This document shows, piece by piece, positions 46,391-57,634 of a stretch of 64,000 nucleotides of DNA. The notes under the pieces are model-generated. The model saw only the letters and a list, made by a program, of their open reading frames with translations. It made no database searches and had not been told where the DNA came from. Position 1 is the stretch's first letter. Each line of letters starts with the position of its first letter. Source of the DNA: Gibbula magus (lineage: Eukaryota; Mollusca; Gastropoda; Trochida; Trochidae); the NCBI GenBank assembly GCA_936450465.1, contig OW388297.1, positions 30,274,387 to 30,338,386 on the forward strand, given 5' to 3'. The position numbers and the translations under genes are program-made.

Positions 46391-47131
46391 ATGTACTCCT
46401 GTCCAGTGTGTTTCAAGACATATTCTTGGCCAGATAGTCTAAAGCGTCATATGACTATCAAACATGAACAACTGCAACAACAGCAATCACCACCACCACC
46501 ACCACAACAACAACCACAACAACAACAACAACCACATCAACAACAACCACAACAACAACAACAACAACAACCACCGCAAGAGGTTTCGTTACGTCACCCC
46601 TTCACCATGACCGTTTCCGGCCCAACTGGATCCGGAAAATCGTATCTTGTTCGACATATTTTGGAAAGCCTCAAGATTAAACCTTACCCTCAAGGGATCG
46701 TATGGCTTTATCGTCGCTGGCAGCCTCTTTACAATGACATTCTACGATCCGTGTATCCTCCTGTAGAGTTTGTTCAAGGTATTCCCATAGATTTGGACCA
46801 AGACTTCTTTTTTGACACAGGTGTAAGAAATGTCATTGTTCTTCATGATTTGATGTCAACGGCTAGTAAAGATCCTAAAATAACTGACTTGTTTACAGAA
46901 GGTTCCCATCATCGCAACCTCTCTGTCATCGCAATCAACCAAAATTTATTTTTCAGCAAAAACCCAACGCAGAGACGGAATACGCATTATATAATATTGT
47001 TTAACAATCCAGTAGACCAACAATCCATCATGACCTTAGGTCGCCAAATGTATCCAACCCGATCTCACATTTTCATGCAAAAAGGCTACGAGCGAACCCT
47101 ATGGCCATCTTTTGATCGATTTAAAACCTGA
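46391..47131 (+). CDS. FtsK/HerA-type (A32-like) DNA-packaging ATPase with N-terminal zinc finger
   Basis: 246 codons from ATG 46391. Residues 4-25 form a C2H2 finger (Cys4, Cys7, His20, His25). A Gln/Pro tract spans about 28-63. The ATPase core follows: Walker A GPTGSGKS at 77-84, IVWLYRRWQPLY at 103-114, a Walker B-like VIVLHDLM at 148-155 and GSHHRNLSVIAINQNLF at 171-187. This order matches packaging ATPases of Maverick/Polinton-type elements, adintoviruses and large DNA viruses, which pump DNA into capsids. The finger fusion is unusual, and His stands where an acidic Walker B residue is expected, which may affect activity. The frame is intact, with no introns. A capsid gene to go with it is not in the window. 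Confidence 0.82.
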   Translation: MYSCPVCFKTYSWPDSLKRHMTIKHEQLQQQQSPPPPPQQQPQQQQQPHQQQPQQQQQQQPPQEVSLRHPFTMTVSGPTGSGKSYLVRHILESLKIKPYPQGIVWLYRRWQPLYNDILRSVYPPVEFVQGIPIDLDQDFFFDTGVRNVIVLHDLMSTASKDPKITDLFTEGSHHRNLSVIAINQNLFFSKNPTQRRNTHYIILFNNPVDQQSIMTLGRQMYPTRSHIFMQKGYERTLWPSFDRFKT

Positions 47132-47254
47132 TACACCAGCAGACGAAAGACTTCGTCCTAATGGCTGTAAATTAAAGTGAGTAGTTTGGAAAACCATCCT
47201 CAGAAAGAGTCTACCCTCCGAAGTGTGCAGACGTGTGCCGAAAATCTCTGCGAT

Positions 47255-47710
47255 ATGCCTTCTTGTGATAGTTGTGGAATAGTCTTCCAATCTACTACGG
47301 ACCTCATGAAACACAGAAAAATCTGGTGTCCTGGGAATGAAAGTTTTATCCATGGTCCACCTCCCAGAATTGCCAATGAGCCAACTAAACGAAAGTTTGA
47401 TGACGCCTTTCCCCCAAAGAGATCTCTAGAAAGCTGTTGTTATTGTGGACAGGTGTTTCTAAATAGTATTTGTTTACAGAAACATCTCCAAGACAAACAG
47501 TGTCCTGAAATGGAAAATGCTACTGATGACGACGATGATGATGATAGTGTTACAAACCATGCTGATAAACCTCAGAAAGCAGATGCTCTTGAGGAGCAAG
47601 GAATAAGACAAATGTATGATTGTATACGTGAGGAAAATAAAGACTTTTTGGAAGAGAAAAGACAACTTTATTTGAAAAGAGGTCTCACTGAAGAAATGAT
47701 AGATGATTAA
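47255..47710 (+). CDS. Two-zinc-finger acidic protein of the cluster
   Basis: 151 codons from ATG 47255; the frame is open further upstream but without an ATG. Two C2HC-type fingers are visible: CX2CX12HX4C at residues 4-25 and a second around 68-90 (SCCYCGQVF...HLQDKQC). An Asp run and a charged helical C-terminus rich in Glu and Lys (EENKDFLEEKRQLYLKRG) follow. Finger plus acidic-helix proteins of this kind are found beside packaging ATPases in invertebrate virus-like elements as far as I recall, but I cannot name a function. It starts 124 bp after the ATPase stop. Confidence 0.6.
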   Translation: MPSCDSCGIVFQSTTDLMKHRKIWCPGNESFIHGPPPRIANEPTKRKFDDAFPPKRSLESCCYCGQVFLNSICLQKHLQDKQCPEMENATDDDDDDDSVTNHADKPQKADALEEQGIRQMYDCIREENKDFLEEKRQLYLKRGLTEEMIDD

Positions 47711-47833
47711 CTGAAGAAGTTAACATGGAGAGCTTTACAAGAAATGTATGCACACCTTATTATGTATCTGCACCATTTGCAATGGGGACCAAAGACACAA
47801 GGACTTTTGAATCAAGTAGAAGACACAAATGAT

Positions 47834-48565
47834 ATACTGTATTCGCCGCAATAGAAGCCCTGGGCGTTTAAAAAATTGGAAAAAGGGGGCGTTTATTAAA
47901 ATTACTTTAAACATTCGTAAAAAGGGGGCGTTCATTAAAAAAAGATGTTTGTTAATGTCCAAAAGAAAAAGAAACATCGATTTTATTTCAGAGTTTTAAT
48001 CAAATAAGTGTATCAAATAAATGTCGCTTCATTATTCTTATCCAATGAAACTTTAGTTCGCTAGGAATCTAAATATCCACCAATGAACGGCAGCATAAAC
48101 ACAATCAGCTGATAAGCAAATGGTGCAGAACGAGTATGTAAACACTATTTCCGGGTCATGATATTCTTTATTTAAATCACATTGACAAATACACGTGAAC
48201 AAAATAGCGTTCACGACAAATTCGCGGTCAGTGTGCTAGCGTCATCTGTAGTTGTGGGACATCTTCCAAGAAATTTTCCTGTTTCTTAAAACATGGGGGT
48301 CGCATAGAATGTGTAGTGACTGATCGTTACAGACATTCGACAATCGCTGGTTGACTGGAAGTACCCTGTACCTTACACATTACTGGACATAAGAGGTTGA
48401 TAATAAGATTGAAAACTCTTCTTCAGTGAAACATCAGTAAGGTAAGTCGATACAAAAGGGGGGCGTTTATTAGGGGTCATTTTCCGCGAGTCAAAAATGG
48501 CTTTGGGGGGGGGGGGGGGGGGGGCGTTTATTAGGAGAGGGCGTTTATTAGGATGAATACGGTAT
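47834..48565. mobile_element. Non-autonomous TIR element (MITE) with GGGCGTTTATTA words
   Basis: Left end (GA)TATACTGTATTC and inverted right end (GA)TATACCGTATTC differ at one base. TA flanks both sides. The ends lead into CCCTGGGCGTTTA and GGGCGTTTATTAGG words and a G run near 48506-48523. No coding capacity. It lies between the five-gene cluster and the assembly gap. Confidence 0.65.
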
Positions 48566-48647
48566 ATCACACTGTGTTTTCTAAATTGTACAAATATCAG
48601 TCTTGGATAGAATATTTAATTGATGATGACGACGAAACGCTATCTGA

Positions 48648-48847
48648 NNNNNNNNNNNNNNNNNNNNNNNNNNNNNNNNNNNNNNNNNNNNNNNNNNNNN
48701 NNNNNNNNNNNNNNNNNNNNNNNNNNNNNNNNNNNNNNNNNNNNNNNNNNNNNNNNNNNNNNNNNNNNNNNNNNNNNNNNNNNNNNNNNNNNNNNNNNNN
48801 NNNNNNNNNNNNNNNNNNNNNNNNNNNNNNNNNNNNNNNNNNNNNNN
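48648..48847. other. Assembly gap (200 N)
   Basis: Exactly 200 unknown bases, probably a placeholder. The tandem array starts immediately after it in mid-unit, so the true array start and length are unknown. Confidence 0.98.
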
Positions 48848-50676
48848 CACATTCGAAAGCCAAGACAACGTAGAATATAATTTGCTAACCGAATATTGAA
48901 TTTCGGCCTAGAATTCGAGTAATCTGCCCTTGAATATGGTCCTTTTTAAAAAGGGCGTTTTTCGGCTCTATGTTCAAAGGGACATTACTCGCTTAGGAAA
49001 ACTCTGATTCGAATTCTGTTTTTTGCAATCTGTTCATCGTTTGTGGTTTAACAATTCCACTTCAGAATGTGATCATGTAAAAGTTGACCGTTAAAGCAAA
49101 ATGTCCACATGAAGACATTTGACGATTTTCAGGGGGTTTTCTTGGAGATTTTTTGTTCGAAAACTACTGAAGATAGAATCACGTTTGAAAGCTCATATAA
49201 ATGCTGACGAACTGATTCAATCAATAGACACACTGAAACAACCAAGTAAAGCCTGCCTGTCTGCATCAATGCCATACATATATGGAGGTCTTTTTACTTT
49301 TTTTTTTTTTTTTTTTTTTTTTAGAGTCCAGAGCGCAACCTGGATTTCTCAACTTTCTAATCCTGCAAGGATCAGAAAAATCCAGGTTTGACTCGAATCG
49401 GAGCAAAACGCGTTTTTTTTTTCCTGGTGTTAAAAAAAAATTCAAATCAGTCTCCTTAGTTCTTATTGAGAGGTACAAACTCCAAAAGTGTCTTTTCCTG
49501 TCTTGCCATGTTTCTGCCACCATGTAACACCGAAAAATCATGCTTTTAGGCAAAAGCAATTTTGAGCCCAAAAAAATATAAAAAATGTTACTGCTTTTAC
49601 AAATGCTTCAAATCCGTTCCCGTAGTTATCATTGAGAAGTACAAAGTCCAAAAACGTTGTTTACAGAGGTTCCATGCTCAAAGGTCAAAGCGGAAGTCTT
49701 GAAGACCTGCAGTATTGACGAGTCAATCCTAGTCAGGTCTTCATGACCGAAATATCAGAATTTTCTTTTTTATTATTAGGTCTTCAAGACATAGTCGTGA
49801 AGACGTATTGTTATTATCCTGATTATTTTTTTTATTATTCTTTGTACCAGATTTTGTTCAGCAGATTTCTCAGTGACGGCTGGGTCGATTTGCATGAAAT
49901 TTTCAGGAAAGGTAGCCTGTAACCAAACTTAGAGGACACTTTTTTACTTTTTTGATTTTCGACTTCTTTCTTGAGTTATCTCCCCTTGAAGTTGAAACTT
50001 CAAACCTCAATAGCTCGGAAACTTACCAAGATATTTTCAAAAAACTTTCACCAAAATGTGGGCAACAACATTCCCCATCGATTGGGCCTATAGCGGTTTT
50101 CGGCCGTAATGATAGATTTTTTGCTATTTCGAAAAAACTGAAAATTTGGTGCACTTTCGCGGTTTTGAGGGTACGCGTCTTCAAAAATCTTCTTCTAAAT
50201 CACGGCAATACATACAGATATGTGTGATAGCTCATTCGAAAGCCAAGACAACGTAGAATATAATTTGCTAACCGAATATTGAATTTCGGCCTAGAATTCG
50301 AGTAATCTGCCCTTGAATATGGTCCTTTTTAAAAAGGGCGTTTTTCGGCTCTATGTTCAAAGGGACATTACTCGCTTAGGAAAACTCTGATTCGAATTCT
50401 GTTTTTTGCAATCTGTTCATCGTTTGTGGTTTAACAATTCCACTTCAGAATGTGATCATGTAAAAGTTGACCGTTAAAGCAAAATGTCCACATGAAGACA
50501 TTTGACGATTTTCAGGGGGTTTTCTTTGGAGATTTTTTGTTCGAAAACTACTGAAGATAGAATCACGTTTGAAAGCTCATATAAATGCTGACGAACTGAT
50601 TCAATCAATAGACACACTGAAACAACCAAGTAAAGCCTGCCTGTCTGCATCAATGCCATACATATATGGAGGTCTT

Positions 50677-50707
<31 letters not shown>

Positions 50708-52063
50708 AGAGTCCAGAGCGCAACCTGGATTTCTCAACTTTCTAATCCTGCAAGGATCAGAAAAATCCAGGTTTGACTCGAATCGGAGCAAAACGCGTTT
50801 TTTTTTTTCCTGGTGTTAAAAAAAAATTCAAATCAGTCTCCTTAGTTCTTATTGAGAGGTACAAACTCCAAAAGTGTCTTTTCCTGTCTTGCCATGTTTC
50901 TGCCACCATGTAACACCGAAAAATCATGCTTTTAGGCAAAAGCAATTTTGAGCCCAAAAAAATATAAAAAATGTTACTGCTTTTACAAATGCTTCAAATC
51001 CGTTCCCGTAGTTATCATTGAGAAGTACAAAGTCCAAAAACGTTGTTTACAGAGGTTCCATGCTCAAAGGTCAAAGCGGAAGTCTTGAAGACCTGCAGTA
51101 TTGACGAGTCAATCCTAGTCAGGTCTTCATGACCGAAATATCAGAATTTTCTTTTTTATTATTAGGTCTTCAAGACATAGTCGTGAAGACGTATTGTTAT
51201 TATCCTGATTATTTTTTTTATTATTCTTTGTACCAGATTTTGTTCAGCAGATTTCTCAGTGACGGCTGGGTTGATTTGCATGAAATTTTCAGGAAAGGTA
51301 GCCTGTAACCAAACTTAGAGGACACTTTTTTACTTTTTTGATTTTCGACTTCTTTCTTGAGTTATCTCCCCTTGAAGTTGAAACTTCAAACCTCAATAGC
51401 TCGGAAACTTACCAAGATATTTTCAAAAAACTTTCACCAAAATGTGGGCAACAACATTCCCCATCGATTGGGCCTATAGCGGTTTTCGGCCGTAATGATA
51501 GATTTTTTGCTATTTCGAAAAAACTGAAAATTTGGTGCACTTTCGCGGTTTTGAGGGTACGCGTCTTCAAAAATCTTCTTCTAAATCACGGCAATACATA
51601 CAGATATGTGTGATAGCTCATTCGAAAGCCAAGACAACGTAGAATATAATTTGCTAACCGAATATTGAATTTCGGCCTAGAATTCGAGTAATCTGCCCTT
51701 GAATATGGTCCTTTTTAAAAAGGGCGTTTTTCGGCTCTATGTTCAAAGGGACATTACTCGCTTAGGAAAACTCTGATTCGAATTCTGTTTTTTTGCAATC
51801 TGTTCATCGTTTGTGGTTTAACAATTCCACTTCAGAATGTGATCATGTAAAAGTTGACCGTTAAAGCAAAATGTCCACATGAAGACATTTGACGATTTTC
51901 AGGGGGTTTTCTTTGGAGATTTTTTGTTCGAAAACTACTGAAGATAGAATCACGTTTGAAAGCTCATATAAATGCTGACGAACTGATTCAATCAATAGAC
52001 ACACTGAAACAACCAAGTAAAGCCTGCCTGTCTGCATCAATGCCATACATATATGGAGGTCTT

Positions 52064-52094
<31 letters not shown>

Positions 52095-53448
52095 AGAGTC
52101 CAGAGCGCAACCTGGATTTCTCAACTTTCTAATCCTGCAAGGATCAGAAAAATCCAGGTTTGACTCGAATCGGAGCAAAACGCGTTTTTTTTTTCCTGGT
52201 GTTAAAAAAAAATTCAAATCAGTCTCCTTAGTTCTTATTGAGAGGTACAAACTCCAAAAGTGTCTTTTCCTGTCTTGCCATGTTTCTGCCACCATGTAAC
52301 ACCGAAAAATCATGCTTTTAGGCAAAAGCAATTTTGAGCCCAAAAAAATATAAAAAATGTTACTGCTTTTACAAATGCTTCAAATCCGTTCCCGTAGTTA
52401 TCATTGAGAAGTACAAAGTCCAAAAACGTTGTTTACAGAGGTTCCATGCTCAAAGGTCAAAGCGGAAGTCTTGAAGACCTGCAGTATTGACGAGTCAATC
52501 CTAGTCAGGTCTTCATGACCGAAATATCAGAATTTTCTTTTTTATTATTAGGTCTTCAAGACATAGTCGTGAAGACGTATTGTTATTATCCTGATTATTT
52601 TTTTTATTATTCTTTGTACCAGATTTTGTTCAGCAGATTTCTCAGTGACGGCTGGGTTGATTTGCATGAAATTTTCAGGAAAGGTAGCCTGTAACCAAAC
52701 TTAGAGGACACTTTTTTACTTTTTTGATTTTCGACTTCTTTCTTGAGTTATCTCCCCTTGAAGTTGAAACTTCAAACCTCAATAGCTCGGAAACTTACCA
52801 AGATATTTTCAAAAAACTTTCACCAAAATGTGGGCAACAACATTCCCCATCGATTGGGCCTATAGCGGTTTTCGGCCGTAATGATAGATTTTTTGCTATT
52901 TCGAAAAAACTGAAAATTTGGTGCACTTTCGCGGTTTTGAGGGTACGCGTCTTCAAAAATCTTCTTCTAAATCACGGCAATACATACAGATATGTGTGAT
53001 AGCTCATTCGAAAGCCAAGACAACGTAGAATATAATTTGCTAACCGAATATTGAATTTCGGCCTAGAATTCGAGTAATCTGCCCTTGAATATGGTCCTTT
53101 TTAAAAAGGGCGTTTTTCGGCTCTATGTTCAAAGGGACATTACTCGCTTAGGAAAACTCTGATTCGAATTCTGTTTTTTGCAATCTGTTCATCGTTTGTG
53201 GTTTAACAATTCCACTTCAGAATGTGATCATGTAAAAGTTGACCGTTAAAGCAAAATGTCCACATGAAGACATTTGACGATTTTCAGGGGGTTTTCTTTG
53301 GAGATTTTTTGTTCGAAAACTACTGAAGATAGAATCACGTTTGAAAGCTCATATAAATGCTGACGAACTGATTCAATCAATAGACACACTGAAACAACCA
53401 AGTAAAGCCTGCCTGTCTGCATCAATGCCATACATATATGGAGGTCTT

Positions 53449-53479
<31 letters not shown>

Positions 53480-54833
53480 AGAGTCCAGAGCGCAACCTGG
53501 ATTTCTCAACTTTCTAATCCTGCAAGGATCAGAAAAATCCAGGTTTGACTCGAATCGGAGCAAAACGCGTTTTTTTTTTCCTGGTGTTAAAAAAAAATTC
53601 AAATCAGTCTCCTTAGTTCTTATTGAGAGGTACAAACTCCAAAAGTGTCTTTTCCTGTCTTGCCATGTTTCTGCCACCATGTAACACCGAAAAATCATGC
53701 TTTTAGGCAAAAGCAATTTTGAGCCCAAAAAAATATAAAAAATGTTACTGCTTTTACAAATGCTTCAAATCCGTTCCCGTAGTTATCATTGAGAAGTACA
53801 AAGTCCAAAAACGTTGTTTACAGAGGTTCCATGCTCAAAGGTCAAAGCGGAAGTCTTGAAGACCTGCAGTATTGACGAGTCAATCCTAGTCAGGTCTTCA
53901 TGACCGAAATATCAGAATTTTCTTTTTTATTATTAGGTCTTCAAGACATAGTCGTGAAGACGTATTGTTATTATCCTGATTATTTTTTTTATTATTCTTT
54001 GTACCAGATTTTGTTCAGCAGATTTCTCAGTGACGGCTGGGTTGATTTGCATGAAATTTTCAGGAAAGGTAGCCTGTAACCAAACTTAGAGGACACTTTT
54101 TTACTTTTTTGATTTTCGACTTCTTTCTTGAGTTATCTCCCCTTGAAGTTGAAACTTCAAACCTCAATAGCTCGGAAACTTACCAAGATATTTTCAAAAA
54201 ACTTTCACCAAAATGTGGGCAACAACATTCCCCATCGATTGGGCCTATAGCGGTTTTCGGCCGTAATGATAGATTTTTTGCTATTTCGAAAAAACTGAAA
54301 ATTTGGTGCACTTTCGCGGTTTTGAGGGTACGCGTCTTCAAAAATCTTCTTCTAAATCACGGCAATACATACAGATATGTGTGATAGCTCATTCGAAAGC
54401 CAAGACAACGTAGAATATAATTTGCTAACCGAATATTGAATTTCGGCCTAGAATTCGAGTAATCTGCCCTTGAATATGGTCCTTTTTAAAAAGGGCGTTT
54501 TTCGGCTCTATGTTCAAAGGGACATTACTCGCTTAGGAAAACTCTGATTCGAATTCTGTTTTTTGCAATCTGTTCATCGTTTGTGGTTTAACAATTCCAC
54601 TTCAGAATGTGATCATGTAAAAGTTGACCGTTAAAGCAAAATGTCCACATGAAGACATTTGACGATTTTCAGGGGGTTTTCTTTGGAGATTTTTTGTTCG
54701 AAAACTACTGAAGATAGAATCACGTTTGAAAGCTCATATAAATGCTGACGAACTGATTCAATCAATAGACACACTGAAACAACCAAGTAAAGCCTGCCTG
54801 TCTGCATCAATGCCATACATATATGGAGGTCTT

Positions 54834-54864
<31 letters not shown>

Positions 54865-56218
54865 AGAGTCCAGAGCGCAACCTGGATTTCTCAACTTTCT
54901 AATCCTGCAAGGATCAGAAAAATCCAGGTTTGACTCGAATCGGAGCAAAACGCGTTTTTTTTTTCCTGGTGTTAAAAAAAAATTCAAATCAGTCTCCTTA
55001 GTTCTTATTGAGAGGTACAAACTCCAAAAGTGTCTTTTCCTGTCTTGCCATGTTTCTGCCACCATGTAACACCGAAAAATCATGCTTTTAGGCAAAAGCA
55101 ATTTTGAGCCCAAAAAAATATAAAAAATGTTACTGCTTTTACAAATGCTTCAAATCCGTTCCCGTAGTTATCATTGAGAAGTACAAAGTCCAAAAACGTT
55201 GTTTACAGAGGTTCCATGCTCAAAGGTCAAAGCGGAAGTCTTGAAGACCTGCAGTATTGACGAGTCAATCCTAGTCAGGTCTTCATGACCGAAATATCAG
55301 AATTTTCTTTTTTATTATTAGGTCTTCAAGACATAGTCGTGAAGACGTATTGTTATTATCCTGATTATTTTTTTTATTATTCTTTGTACCAGATTTTGTT
55401 CAGCAGATTTCTCAGTGACGGCTGGGTTGATTTGCATGAAATTTTCAGGAAAGGTAGCCTGTAACCAAACTTAGAGGACACTTTTTTACTTTTTTGATTT
55501 TCGACTTCTTTCTTGAGTTATCTCCCCTTGAAGTTGAAACTTCAAACCTCAATAGCTCGGAAACTTACCAAGATATTTTCAAAAAACTTTCACCAAAATG
55601 TGGGCAACAACATTCCCCATCGATTGGGCCTATAGCGGTTTTCGGCCGTAATGATAGATTTTTTGCTATTTCGAAAAAACTGAAAATTTGGTGCACTTTC
55701 GCGGTTTTGAGGGTACGCGTCTTCAAAAATCTTCTTCTAAATCACGGCAATACATACAGATATGTGTGATAGCTCATTCGAAAGCCAAGACAACGTAGAA
55801 TATAATTTGCTAACCGAATATTGAATTTCGGCCTAGAATTCGAGTAATCTGCCCTTGAATATGGTCCTTTTTAAAAAGGGCGTTTTTCGGCTCTATGTTC
55901 AAAGGGACATTACTCGCTTAGGAAAACTCTGATTCGAATTCTGTTTTTTGCAATCTGTTCATCGTTTGTGGTTTAACAATTCCACTTCAGAATGTGATCA
56001 TGTAAAAGTTGACCGTTAAAGCAAAATGTCCACATGAAGACATTTGACGATTTTCAGGGGGTTTTCTTTGGAGATTTTTTGTTCGAAAACTACTGAAGAT
56101 AGAATCACGTTTGAAAGCTCATATAAATGCTGACGAACTGATTCAATCAATAGACACACTGAAACAACCAAGTAAAGCCTGCCTGTCTGCATCAATGCCA
56201 TACATATATGGAGGTCTT

Positions 56219-56249
<31 letters not shown>

Positions 56250-57603
56250 AGAGTCCAGAGCGCAACCTGGATTTCTCAACTTTCTAATCCTGCAAGGATC
56301 AGAAAAATCCAGGTTTGACTCGAATCGGAGCAAAACGCGTTTTTTTTTTCCTGGTGTTAAAAAAAAATTCAAATCAGTCTCCTTAGTTCTTATTGAGAGG
56401 TACAAACTCCAAAAGTGTCTTTTCCTGTCTTGCCATGTTTCTGCCACCATGTAACACCGAAAAATCATGCTTTTAGGCAAAAGCAATTTTGAGCCCAAAA
56501 AAATATAAAAAATGTTACTGCTTTTACAAATGCTTCAAATCCGTTCCCGTAGTTATCATTGAGAAGTACAAAGTCCAAAAACGTTGTTTACAGAGGTTCC
56601 ATGCTCAAAGGTCAAAGCGGAAGTCTTGAAGACCTGCAGTATTGACGAGTCAATCCTAGTCAGGTCTTCATGACCGAAATATCAGAATTTTCTTTTTTAT
56701 TATTAGGTCTTCAAGACATAGTCGTGAAGACGTATTGTTATTATCCTGATTATTTTTTTTATTATTCTTTGTACCAGATTTTGTTCAGCAGATTTCTCAG
56801 TGACGGCTGGGTTGATTTGCATGAAATTTTCAGGAAAGGTAGCCTGTAACCAAACTTAGAGGACACTTTTTTACTTTTTTGATTTTCGACTTCTTTCTTG
56901 AGTTATCTCCCCTTGAAGTTGAAACTTCAAACCTCAATAGCTCGGAAACTTACCAAGATATTTTCAAAAAACTTTCACCAAAATGTGGGCAACAACATTC
57001 CCCATCGATTGGGCCTATAGCGGTTTTCGGCCGTAATGATAGATTTTTTGCTATTTCGAAAAAACTGAAAATTTGGTGCACTTTCGCGGTTTTGAGGGTA
57101 CGCGTCTTCAAAAATCTTCTTCTAAATCACGGCAATACATACAGATATGTGTGATAGCTCATTCGAAAGCCAAGACAACGTAGAATATAATTTGCTAACC
57201 GAATATTGAATTTCGGCCTAGAATTCGAGTAATCTGCCCTTGAATATGGTCCTTTTTAAAAAGGGCGTTTTTCGGCTCTATGTTCAAAGGGACATTACTC
57301 GCTTAGGAAAACTCTGATTCGAATTCTGTTTTTTGCAATCTGTTCATCGTTTGTGGTTTAACAATTCCACTTCAGAATGTGATCATGTAAAAGTTGACCG
57401 TTAAAGCAAAATGTCCACATGAAGACATTTGACGATTTTCAGGGGGTTTTCTTTGGAGATTTTTTGTTCGAAAACTACTGAAGATAGAATCACGTTTGAA
57501 AGCTCATATAAATGCTGACGAACTGATTCAATCAATAGACACACTGAAACAACCAAGTAAAGCCTGCCTGTCTGCATCAATGCCATACATATATGGAGGT
57601 CTT

Positions 57604-57634
<31 letters not shown>

